Source: Planctomycetales bacterium (GTDB taxonomy: Bacteria > Planctomycetota > Planctomycetia > Planctomycetales > Planctomycetaceae). Taken from it: 64,000 nt of DNA. Below the pieces are notes generated by a model that was not told where the DNA came from, did no database searches, and saw only the letters and a program-made list of their open reading frames with translations. The stretch covers positions 1 to 64,000 of the forward strand of contig JAPLOA010000088.1 of the NCBI GenBank assembly GCA_026400835.1, written 5' to 3'. Positions 26,865 to 35,052 of this stretch are shown piece after piece. Position numbers and translations under genes: made by a program. Each line of letters begins with the position of its first letter. Within the stretch, counting starts at the first letter, position 1.

Positions 26865-26976
26865 TACATTCGCTTGATGTGACTAGCAGACCTCAAGTTC
26901 CCGACGATCACTGGCCGGATTCTACCCGCTTCCTCGTCCCGCTCGCATCAACCGATGCTGACCGAACCGGAAATTC

Positions 26977-27981
26977 TCATTCGGATTCTTTGCGAGCCTT
27001 CTCAATCACACTTGCCAGAGTCACGGGCACTCCGTTTTGCCGCTTGCTCTCATCGGCCGCTTCGATAAACGCAAAAATTTCCAGCATGACGTCTTCCGAA
27101 ACGGGCGATTGTCGCGTCTTAAAAAAGCGAGCGATCTCGATCACCAGCCCTTCATAATCCGCTGGCAACGGCACATGTTGCTGAGTTTTTGTGCCAAAGA
27201 TCATCGCGCCGAAGCCGGTCTTATGAGTATGCTCGCGGATGCCGCGATAAGTCCCAATGCGACCACTGGACCAGAGCCCGGTAACCTGTTCGCTCTTGTC
27301 GGTTTGAACTCGTGTTACAGAAATACACCCCGAGCCCATCACGGTGTAGAGCGTTTCGATGCCGTGCACTCCGTACCATGCAAGATCCGCATGACCGATG
27401 CCGGCACGAGATTGCCCATAGCTGTCGCAGCCGACGATCTCCCCCGCCACTTCACTGGCCAGGACTGACTGCAGTTCCTTCTGATATCGAAGAGCAGACG
27501 CTGTAAACCACGGAGTACCAGATTGCCGCCCAAGAGCCTGAATCTTCAAAGCATCTTTGAGATTATGAGCCAGTGGTTTGTCGATGAACACAGGCTTGCC
27601 GGCCTTGAAGATCGGTTCTACCTGAGCCAGATGCTGTCGACCATCAACACTGCCAAGAATCACGACATCAACTTTGGGCAAAAGAGTGTCGATCGAATCG
27701 ACAATCTCAACTCCCATCTCCGACATCTTTTGCGTGTATCCGGCAACTCGATCACGACTCAGAGGAAAGTCATCGCTACCCCCCGGATAGGCTGCCACGA
27801 TGCGAACACCGGCGAGATCCCCGGTGTTGCCGTCACGATGCAGGAGTTCGGTGAACGCCGTGCAATGCGACGAATCCAGCCCAATAAACCCGACACGAAT
27901 TTCGGTCACTGGTTCCGCCGCTGGCAGTTCCGCAAAAGGCGCGAGGGATAAAGCAGTGATGGCGGCAATAGTTCGATTCAT
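26977..27981 (-). CDS. Exported Gfo/Idh/MocA-family oxidoreductase
   Basis: This 334-residue NAD(P)-binding protein starts with a Sec-type signal (MNRTIAAITALSLAPFAELPAAE). A Rossmann fold follows with IRVGFIGLDSSHC in place of the usual GxGxxG, then VDVVILGSVDGRQHLAQV and the family hallmark KPVFIDKPLA (EKP replaced by DKP). The C-terminal half is the beta-sheet substrate domain, with HADLAWYGVHGIETLY containing histidines placed like those of the family's active site. An export signal on such an enzyme is common in planctomycetes, where many family members act outside the cytoplasm on sugars or glycans. GAGAGG lies about 10 bases before the ATG. No substrate can be assigned and no linked gene suggests one. 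Confidence 0.8.
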   Translation of the reverse strand: MNRTIAAITALSLAPFAELPAAEPVTEIRVGFIGLDSSHCTAFTELLHRDGNTGDLAGVRIVAAYPGGSDDFPLSRDRVAGYTQKMSEMGVEIVDSIDTLLPKVDVVILGSVDGRQHLAQVEPIFKAGKPVFIDKPLAHNLKDALKIQALGRQSGTPWFTASALRYQKELQSVLASEVAGEIVGCDSYGQSRAGIGHADLAWYGVHGIETLYTVMGSGCISVTRVQTDKSEQVTGLWSSGRIGTYRGIREHTHKTGFGAMIFGTKTQQHVPLPADYEGLVIEIARFFKTRQSPVSEDVMLEIFAFIEAADESKRQNGVPVTLASVIEKARKESE

Positions 27982-28025
27982 CAGGATTCAGCCTCTCGTG
28001 CTGACCGACGATCCACATCCTCTGA

Positions 28026-29504
28026 TCAGTCGTCCAGTCGTGCTCTTTTCTGCTCCATGCGGCGAACGAAAACTTCCATAATGCGGTTATACAGATCTTC
28101 TTTCAGAATCGCATCTTCGCTGTCCGAATCAATGTTCGGATTATCATTCACTTCGATGATATAGAAGTTGCCATTCGATTCCTTGACGTCCACGCCGTAC
28201 AGGCCGTCGCCGATCAGATTGGCGGCTTTCAGAGCCAGCTTCACAGCCTTTCGAGGTGCCAGTTCGACCGGCAGAGTTTCCGTCTTGCCATATCGTCCGC
28301 GACCATCTCTTTCCTGCTTCACAATTTGCCAGTGTCCCGGCGCCATGAAATAGCGGCACGCGTACAAAGGCTTCTGATCCAGAATCCCGATTCGCCAGTC
28401 GAATGTCGTTGGCAGAAATTCCTGTGCGATCAGCAACTCAGAATCACCCGAATAGTCCGCAAAGCGAGTTTTCAAATCTTCCTCGGAAGCGATCTTCACA
28501 ACTCCCTGCGAAAACGCACTGTCGGGCTTTTTGAGAACGCATGGGAAACCCAGTTCTTCGACAATGCGACGAAGATTATCACGATGCACGACGATGGATC
28601 GAGGAATCTCAATCTTGTGTCGAGCCAGCATCTCTGCGAGATACACCTTGTTGGTGCAGCGCAGAATCGAAACAGGATCATCGATTACGACCATGCCTTC
28701 TTTGGCTGCTCGACGAGCAAACCGATACGTATGATGATTAACGAACGTTGTCTCGCGGATAAACAACGCGTCAAATTCCAGCAGACGACCGTAGTCATCT
28801 TTTGTGATCAGCTCCGCATAAACATCCTGCTCTTTGGCCGCTTTGATGAATCGCTTCAGAGCCAGTTCATTCGAAGGCGCGTTCTGCTTCTCATCCGGAT
28901 CATGCAAAATCGCAAGGTCAAATCGTGTTCGCTTACGAGACCGCGGCGACGAAGCTCGCCCGGAGAAATATCTCTGCGCAGACTCTTCAACGAATGGCTT
29001 ATGACTATCAGGAAGCTGGTGCGAGGCGACGGTCTGAACTTTGCGAATCTGCCATTGGCCTTCTTCATTCCGTGCAAACTCAAATCGCAATAACGGTGCC
29101 GCGAACAGGTTGAACAGATGCAGCGCCAGCCGATCATAGCGGCGCGCCATGTTACGGCCGAAATAGACGCTCAGAGTAAACTCGCTGGACTGCAACGGAT
29201 GGAGGTTCTGCTGGATCAATTCATCCAACTCATCCGAGAGAACCTTGACGCTCGCACGCGTCTTTAGATCCTGCAAAGTAATGACGCCAGGCAGCGGCTT
29301 GTGGCCTCGCGCTTCCGCCAGAAGGGAAACGTAATAACCGGTGCTTTGATAGCGATAAGATCGACAGAGATTGACGACTCGAGAACTTCGCGCCCCCGTG
29401 GCGAATTCAGGAGACGTCAGGTAAGTCCAGGCATCGACGACTTCCACACCCGGAATCTCAAACGGCCAGTCGGTCACGTCCGAGGCAACAATCAAAACAG
29501 TCAT
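28026..29504 (-). CDS. RimK-like ATP-grasp ligase with RLAN-type N-terminal domain
   Basis: This 492-residue protein has two parts. Residues 1-170 match the RimK-like ATP-grasp N-terminal (RLAN) domain (VVNLCRSYRYQSTGYYVSLLAEARG). Residues ~285-480 form an ATP-grasp ligase with the lysine-bearing strand FPCVLKKPDSAFSQGVVKI and the magnesium-binding end IIEVNDNPNIDSDSED. Such enzymes join an amino acid or amine to a carboxylate through an acyl-phosphate. In other genomes RLAN-type proteins often sit beside a glutamate-cysteine-ligase-like or acetyltransferase gene; neither is present here, so the acceptor is unknown. A GAGAG precedes the ATG. The stop is 45 bases upstream of the Gfo/Idh gene's start on the same strand, so the two may be co-transcribed. 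Confidence 0.8.
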   Translation of the reverse strand: MTVLIVASDVTDWPFEIPGVEVVDAWTYLTSPEFATGARSSRVVNLCRSYRYQSTGYYVSLLAEARGHKPLPGVITLQDLKTRASVKVLSDELDELIQQNLHPLQSSEFTLSVYFGRNMARRYDRLALHLFNLFAAPLLRFEFARNEEGQWQIRKVQTVASHQLPDSHKPFVEESAQRYFSGRASSPRSRKRTRFDLAILHDPDEKQNAPSNELALKRFIKAAKEQDVYAELITKDDYGRLLEFDALFIRETTFVNHHTYRFARRAAKEGMVVIDDPVSILRCTNKVYLAEMLARHKIEIPRSIVVHRDNLRRIVEELGFPCVLKKPDSAFSQGVVKIASEEDLKTRFADYSGDSELLIAQEFLPTTFDWRIGILDQKPLYACRYFMAPGHWQIVKQERDGRGRYGKTETLPVELAPRKAVKLALKAANLIGDGLYGVDVKESNGNFYIIEVNDNPNIDSDSEDAILKEDLYNRIMEVFVRRMEQKRARLDD

Positions 29505-29691
29505 CAGCTCTCACCAAATCCGGTTCCACCCGCCAGCATCCTTCACCGGCTTCAATGGGGTTTCGCCTGAGTCAAAAGCGGAGTGTAGTCGCAAGCGAAT
29601 CGTCAGAACAGGCGGATCTGGAATGGTGCGAAAGGCGGTGTGCATGTGCACTGCGATGGGGCCGAGGTCATTTGCAAGACCTCAACTCACT

Positions 29692-29757
29692 CGTTTAACG
29701 GCAAGCCGCAGGCGCATGCGCACCTCGCAACGGTCGCCTGCGGCTTGCCGTTAAACG
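29692..29757. repeat. Family-2 palindrome, copy III
   Basis: Arms containing TTTAACGGCAAGCCGCAGG and its exact complement lie at 29692-29714 and 29735-29757, with a 20-base loop. The palindrome sits between two minus-strand genes (ATP-grasp and AcpH-like). It is the cleanest of the three copies. Confidence 0.85.
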
Positions 29758-29782
29758 AAATCTCCAACAAACAATCGCATTC

Positions 29783-30475
29783 TCAACCCGCAGCACGCAA
29801 ACTGGAGACAGCAGGCGATTCAGGATCTTCGACGGCCGTCAGCAAATCGGCCGCATGGAGCAACAACAATTGGCGAGCTTCCCGAAAGACTGTAATCGCC
29901 CGCTCATCGAGCGGTTCCAGGGTGACTCGGCGAAGCACTTGATTCAATCGCGTGAACAGACGCTGATCATCTGCATAGTCGAAGAGAATTCTCGCCGAGT
30001 GAAAATGCGAGACAAACTCAGCAAGGCGATCTGTTGAACGACTGGCCAGCCGGTTCACCAACTGCTCAATCTGTTGCGGCGAAACTTCTCCCAGCGCCTG
30101 GTAGTAGTCCGAGAGCACTTCCGGAACCTGCTCCGCTATGACCCAGTCCAGCAACAGTTCCACGACGATATGTCCCAGAAACGGCGGACGATGATCATAG
30201 GGATCCGGCATCAGTCGGCGAAAACGCACGGACAGTTCCGACTCCAGCATCATAAAAGTTGGACAGCGGTGAAACAGGTCATCATCTCGCAGGTGCTGCA
30301 GCATGCCTTCCGCCAGAGATTGCTCTTCACCGGCCAGAAGACCAATATGCTGGTTGACTCGATGTGAACGAATTCGCACCTTGCGATCCACAACACTCAA
30401 CCAATCCGGCACCGCCGTCCCTGCCAGCTTATGCGGGTTGTCGAGAAATCTGTATCCGTGCGAGAGATAATTCAT
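29783..30475 (-). CDS. Acyl-carrier-protein phosphodiesterase-like protein
   Basis: This 230-residue protein begins MNYLSHGYRFLDNPHKLAGT, the pattern of AcpH/YajB-type ACP phosphodiesterases (HD-like helical fold), which remove phosphopantetheine from acyl carrier protein. VPDWLSVVDRK and the later FLGHIVVELLLDWVIAE fit the conserved acid/histidine positions of that family, and the length is typical. The frame opens at 30535, but the ATG at 30475 gives the family N-terminus. The match is by pattern only, so a hypothetical protein of the same fold is the alternative. It lies downstream of the kinase gene on the same strand with about 110 bases between. Confidence 0.45.
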   Translation of the reverse strand: MNYLSHGYRFLDNPHKLAGTAVPDWLSVVDRKVRIRSHRVNQHIGLLAGEEQSLAEGMLQHLRDDDLFHRCPTFMMLESELSVRFRRLMPDPYDHRPPFLGHIVVELLLDWVIAEQVPEVLSDYYQALGEVSPQQIEQLVNRLASRSTDRLAEFVSHFHSARILFDYADDQRLFTRLNQVLRRVTLEPLDERAITVFREARQLLLLHAADLLTAVEDPESPAVSSLRAAG

Positions 30476-30585
30476 CGCCGCATTTGAACGAGTTCTGCGG
30501 TTTATGGAAGAGCAATTATCATGAGGTCGAAACAAGCTTCAAATCGGTCAGGCTCTGCGAGCACAATGAGCAATACGTATTGACG

Positions 30586-33500
30586 CTATTGTTCAAAACG
30601 CCACCGGAGCACTTGAATGCCATCAACGCCATCGTCGTAAACAAGCATTAGCTCACCGATTTTCGTGAACTGGATAGTCGGTGCCATGCTCACCAAGTCG
30701 GGCTTGGCCGGTATAGGCTCGAACACGACTCCCAGAACTTCACCAGTTTGACAATTCCAGAGGGCAACCTGTCCGGATTGATCAACGCTGGCGGCGAGAT
30801 TCGACTGATGATGCGCAACGATTTGCCGGACCTCGTTTCGATGGATCGAGCGTGGACGAACCATTGAATCCTTTACGGGGCAAATGGATACAGTTCCGTT
30901 TGCGAAACCAAGAAGCAGTGAGTCGCCGGACTGATTCCACTGAATCGCAGTACACGTCTGCCCTGTGGCCAGACTCCTTGGATTTGCGAGCGACGGAGCG
31001 TCAAAAATCAGGATTTCGTCGAACCTGCCTCCAACCGCGATATGGCTTGAATCCGCCGAGAAGCAAAGCGTATTAGCAAATCCAGGCAAAGCCGCTTCCG
31101 TGGTTTCGGGAATTCCGCCCGTCGTATGAATCACAATTCGTTTCCCTTTGCCGGTCCACGCCAGATAGCGATCGTTTGGGGAAAAGCAGAGAGCATCGAC
31201 GCCACCGTTGTGAGTGTCTGCTCGAGCGGACATTTGACGATTTTCTCCGGACGCCAGATCCTTAGTGTGTACTTCTTGTGACCAGTTAGACCAAGTGATC
31301 CTGGTGTTTTCCCTATTGGTGCTCAGACCATCAACTGCGAATTCATCCTGGTGTACAAGTTTAGTGCGTCCTTCTCGCTCCAAAGCAGCAAAAGAGTTCT
31401 GAAGGTTGCGAGTGCTGTGCAGTTTGCGATGGGGGATAAGAGAGATTTTTCCGGTGGTTGCTCCAACGAAGATGTCACCGCTCGCGGGGTCAATGGCCAC
31501 GGACCGCACAGGAGCCTTATGTTCGATGCGTTCTGTCACACCTACAGAATCTTTTGGGAAACGAAGTACAACAACTCGGCCACTTTCAGTGGCACAGAAA
31601 AGAGATTCGTCTATGGCACACATGGATGTAATGACTTGATCGTCAAGCAAATGGCTCTGGCTTGCTTTGATCTCAATTAAGCTGGTCGGTGACGAAGAAG
31701 CGGCAGACGGCATAAAAGCCTCATCTGCTTCTTCAGGTATTTCCCATGAGACAGCGCTGCCGTCTTCACATCCAACTATTAGCCTCCTCCCAACTTCGGA
31801 AAAAGCGATGGCAGAGAGAGCCTTACCGGAATGACGTAAACGGACACCGGTATGCCCGGAGATTTGATCGAGTATGTCAATGTACTGGCTCTGATAGCAT
31901 GTGACAGCCAGCCTGTTTGTCTCCGGTATTCGAAGACAATGTTCAATATCATCCGGAAGAGTCAACAGACGACTCGTGGACGGAGATGCCGGATCAGCGA
32001 CGATGAGTGAACGACGGCCCTCATGAGCGATAATCTGCGATCCGTCAAGACTATCGACCAACCACTGATTCCGGCGCGTTGTAGGCAACGAAGCCTCCGC
32101 ACCATTCTCAAGGTTAAAGATTTTGGCGGGCTCATACCGACAACCACACACGAGGAACTTGCCATCAGACGTAAACAACAATGATTCGATTGTTGTCGGT
32201 TGAGATGAAAATGTCCTGAGAAGTGCTCCACTCTCCAACGAGTAAATCGCAGGCACGGCGACGTCTTCTGCGTTCGTACTGCCACCCACTGCTATCCACT
32301 TACCGTCCGCCGACACGGCCATCGCATGAATTTCGCTGACATTGGTCTTGAAGGCATACTTAACTTGCTGTGTACTCGCATCGATCAGCGAAACCACAGG
32401 AGAGCCGCCAGCAACGGCAAGCAATCGTGTGTGTGGCACAATTTTCAACTCTCGAAGCGGATAACTCACTCCGATCAGGACTTCATAATGACGCTTTAGT
32501 TCGCTCGTTACCAACTGCCATTCCGGCCGCGTCGTTTTTTCCGGCTGGCTGCTGTGGAGACTCTGCAGTAGCTCGTGGACCGCAGAATATTTGCGATCGA
32601 GGAGTCTGTCCAATGCTTCTCGAATTGAACTATTCCACGCCAGAGTTCGAAACTTCGATACATTTTCCTCGGCGACTGTGCGGCTCTCGCTGGCCAGCTT
32701 AAGTAATGCATCGGACCGCACTTTCTCCGATTTCAGTTGAGTCAGAACTGATGTCAGTATTCTGTTGCGATCCTCGCTGCGGCGACTATTCACAATCGCC
32801 TGCCCGAGGACCGCAAACATTGAAATAGATATCAGGCCAATTGCTGTCGCAATGCCCCGGTTCCTTCGCGCCCACCGCTGCAATTGCTCATGGATCGGCA
32901 AAGGACGGGCGTGAGTTGGGCGACCGTCCAGAAATCGAGCGAGATCATCTCGAAGTTCTCCGGCCGATGCGTAGCGATCATTCGAAACGGTATTGAGGCA
33001 CTTCAAGCAGATCGTTTCAAGATCTTTGTGGATGCCCGGCCTCGTCAATCGGAACGATCGGACAGGTCGTTCGGCAGCAAGAATTCGTAATGGCAGTGTA
33101 TTCGCTTCAGGGAAAGGTACGAAGCCGGTTAAAAGTTCATGAAGCACCACTCCCAGTGAATAAATATCCGTAGACGGCCCATGTGCTGCTGCCCGTCCCT
33201 GCAGTTGTTCGGGAGCCATGTATTTGGGCGTACCAAGCAATAGTCCGGAACGACTTACGGAGACATCGTCATCAACAATTCTTGCCAGTCCAAAGTCGAT
33301 CAGCCTTGGGAGATATTGCAGACAGGTATCTGGCTCAGTGGAACTCGTAAAAGGACTGCAGATTCCCGGCGCGAACTTCTCAAGGACAATGTTCTCCGGC
33401 TTAATATCACGATGAAGTACGCCATGATTATGGGCGTGATGAATCGCATCAGCCAGTTGTTGCACGATTAATGCGGCCGTTCCGGGTGGCAGTGTCCCCC

Positions 33501-34155
33501 CGGAATTCTCTCGAAAGTCTTTCAGGTGACTTCCAGCGACGTATTCAGTGACCTGCCAAGCCAGACCGTCTGTTTTTCCGGAATCCAGAACACGCACGAT
33601 ATTCGGATGACTTAAACGTGCGGCAGCAATGGATTCACGGAGAAAGCGGACCTTTGCTTCATTGGTTGCAGAGTTCGAGAGATGTGGCACCTTGACGGCC
33701 ACTTCGCGCTGCAGCAGCATGTCGGTAGCAAGGTACACTCCGCCGAACCCCCCTTCCCCCAGCAGTCGCTGCAGAACGAAGCGGTTGGGCAACTGCTCTT
33801 GCACAGCGCTGAGGTTCAGCGTGTGATTGGAATTCCGAGCCGTCGATTCACAGCTATCCGTGTCGTCGCGAGCTTCCCTCCTCGCACCAACCTCAATGGA
33901 ACGGGTGACGCTCTGAGCCCTCAATACGTCATGCAGCAACCGAAGAGTCTTTGAATATTCTTCATCCGGCAACGCTTCCAGCGCCCCCCGCGATTCATCC
34001 ATCTGACGTAATTGGTCGTCGTACCGCACTTCTAAAGGAACCAGAGTTTCTTCGACGGAGTCATCAAGAACACTGGGACCATTCGGCAGGTTTATTTCAT
34101 CGGAATTCATTGAATCAACCACCCCCCGCGTATGCTCGGTCTGAGATGACCTCAT
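30586..34155 (-). CDS. Membrane Ser/Thr protein kinase with WD40 repeats
   Basis: This protein of about 1189 residues has a Hanks-type kinase domain (about 126-400): glycine loop LGEGGFGGV, Lys155, catalytic HRDIKPEN with Asp250, DFGLA with Asp287, and GTPKYMAPEQ. A single membrane segment lies near residues 430-455 (ATAIGLISISMFAVLGQAIV). A helical linker follows, then an extracytoplasmic WD40-type propeller (about 590-1189) with repeated SADGKWIAVGG and SPNDRYLAWTG blades. It probably senses a signal through the propeller and phosphorylates cytoplasmic targets. The start is set at the ATG overlapping the sigma factor's stop (ATGA, 34152-34155); starts at 34167 and 34110 are also open. The overlap shows translational coupling with the ECF sigma gene, a frequent pairing in planctomycetes. 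Confidence 0.9.
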   Translation of the reverse strand: MRSSQTEHTRGVVDSMNSDEINLPNGPSVLDDSVEETLVPLEVRYDDQLRQMDESRGALEALPDEEYSKTLRLLHDVLRAQSVTRSIEVGARREARDDTDSCESTARNSNHTLNLSAVQEQLPNRFVLQRLLGEGGFGGVYLATDMLLQREVAVKVPHLSNSATNEAKVRFLRESIAAARLSHPNIVRVLDSGKTDGLAWQVTEYVAGSHLKDFRENSGGTLPPGTAALIVQQLADAIHHAHNHGVLHRDIKPENIVLEKFAPGICSPFTSSTEPDTCLQYLPRLIDFGLARIVDDDVSVSRSGLLLGTPKYMAPEQLQGRAAAHGPSTDIYSLGVVLHELLTGFVPFPEANTLPLRILAAERPVRSFRLTRPGIHKDLETICLKCLNTVSNDRYASAGELRDDLARFLDGRPTHARPLPIHEQLQRWARRNRGIATAIGLISISMFAVLGQAIVNSRRSEDRNRILTSVLTQLKSEKVRSDALLKLASESRTVAEENVSKFRTLAWNSSIREALDRLLDRKYSAVHELLQSLHSSQPEKTTRPEWQLVTSELKRHYEVLIGVSYPLRELKIVPHTRLLAVAGGSPVVSLIDASTQQVKYAFKTNVSEIHAMAVSADGKWIAVGGSTNAEDVAVPAIYSLESGALLRTFSSQPTTIESLLFTSDGKFLVCGCRYEPAKIFNLENGAEASLPTTRRNQWLVDSLDGSQIIAHEGRRSLIVADPASPSTSRLLTLPDDIEHCLRIPETNRLAVTCYQSQYIDILDQISGHTGVRLRHSGKALSAIAFSEVGRRLIVGCEDGSAVSWEIPEEADEAFMPSAASSSPTSLIEIKASQSHLLDDQVITSMCAIDESLFCATESGRVVVLRFPKDSVGVTERIEHKAPVRSVAIDPASGDIFVGATTGKISLIPHRKLHSTRNLQNSFAALEREGRTKLVHQDEFAVDGLSTNRENTRITWSNWSQEVHTKDLASGENRQMSARADTHNGGVDALCFSPNDRYLAWTGKGKRIVIHTTGGIPETTEAALPGFANTLCFSADSSHIAVGGRFDEILIFDAPSLANPRSLATGQTCTAIQWNQSGDSLLLGFANGTVSICPVKDSMVRPRSIHRNEVRQIVAHHQSNLAASVDQSGQVALWNCQTGEVLGVVFEPIPAKPDLVSMAPTIQFTKIGELMLVYDDGVDGIQVLRWRFEQ

Positions 34156-34790
34156 TGCTTCAAGCATTGATGCAGTGCCAGCGTCGACTCTCGAAATCGC
34201 CGCCAGACAGTGGAAAGGGGAACATTGAGTTTCAACGCGATGGACTCAAACGTTTCATTCTCGACATACCTCATGTGGATCAGTTGCTGAGATTCTTCCG
34301 GAAGTTTCTGCACAGCCTCCAAAAGCATCACTGCTTCCTCCTGCAGCATCAGGAGGCCAGAGGGCGACAGTCCAGTGTCGGCGATCTCACCGAGTATAGC
34401 CGCATGATGCTCCTGCCCCTGACGACGAGATTCTGCGACGTGATGACGCCGAATCCCATCGATCAGTCGCGATTTAAAAATCCGGATCAGCCAGGCTTCC
34501 AGCTCCAGAAACGTGTTGCCGCGAAACTCCCGGAACCTGCAACATGCTGTCAGCATCGTCTCCTGAACGAGATCCGACAACGACATTCTGCGTTGCAACT
34601 CGGCACTCAAATCTGACTTCGCTCGCTTCGACAGATCGGGCCGAAAAATTTCGAGTAACGTTCCCAGACTCGAGATCGATCCGGCCCGAGATTTTTCGAT
34701 CAGAACGGACACTTCGATCTCGTCGACCACCGCTGTGCCTCTGACTGATGGCGACACGTGTTCCCTCGCAGATTCAAATGCCGAAATCAA
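34152..34790 (-). CDS. ECF-type RNA polymerase sigma factor
   Basis: This 212-residue sigma-70 family protein has region 2 (about 40-115), including LVQETMLTACCRFREFRG and WLIRIFKSRLIDGIRRH, which bind core polymerase and the -10 element. Region 4 (about 150-210) holds LPEESQQLIHMRYVENETFESIA and the helix-turn-helix VPLSTVWRRFRESTLAL. The length fits the ECF group, with a slightly long N-terminal extension. It is coupled by a 4-base overlap to the kinase-WD40 gene, and no anti-sigma factor is seen. Control by phosphorylation from the linked kinase is the likely arrangement, by analogy to ECF groups genetically linked to Ser/Thr kinases; the sequence alone does not prove it. Confidence 0.9.
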   Translation of the reverse strand: MISAFESAREHVSPSVRGTAVVDEIEVSVLIEKSRAGSISSLGTLLEIFRPDLSKRAKSDLSAELQRRMSLSDLVQETMLTACCRFREFRGNTFLELEAWLIRIFKSRLIDGIRRHHVAESRRQGQEHHAAILGEIADTGLSPSGLLMLQEEAVMLLEAVQKLPEESQQLIHMRYVENETFESIALKLNVPLSTVWRRFRESTLALHQCLKQ

Positions 34791-35052
34791 ACCCTTCTGC
34801 GATTTAAATCCGCTTTACTCAGGAAGTCAAGTCGATTCATTCGTCACGCAAAGAAAAGGTCCTTTCTGGTGATCGAAGAAAAGTCGAGTTTCGACCATCC
34901 GGAGTCCCCGGAATTTATTGATAAGCCACACGATTTCCACCAGCGTGAACCCTCGAGAATCAACTTCCGAACATGAGCGTCGCCGCAGACTGCCGTAGCC
35001 AAATCTTCGTTGCTCAGTTCCTGTTGACGGCCAGAATCTCAGGACCTCCCCG

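Larger units (their letters stand above)
26509..26976. other. Intergenic region holding nested palindromic elements
   Basis: This 468-base gap contains no supported gene. It holds a family-2 palindrome interrupted by an inserted TIR element, which in turn carries a family-1 hairpin; these are listed separately. The remaining flank (26865-26976) shows nothing. Confidence 0.7.
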
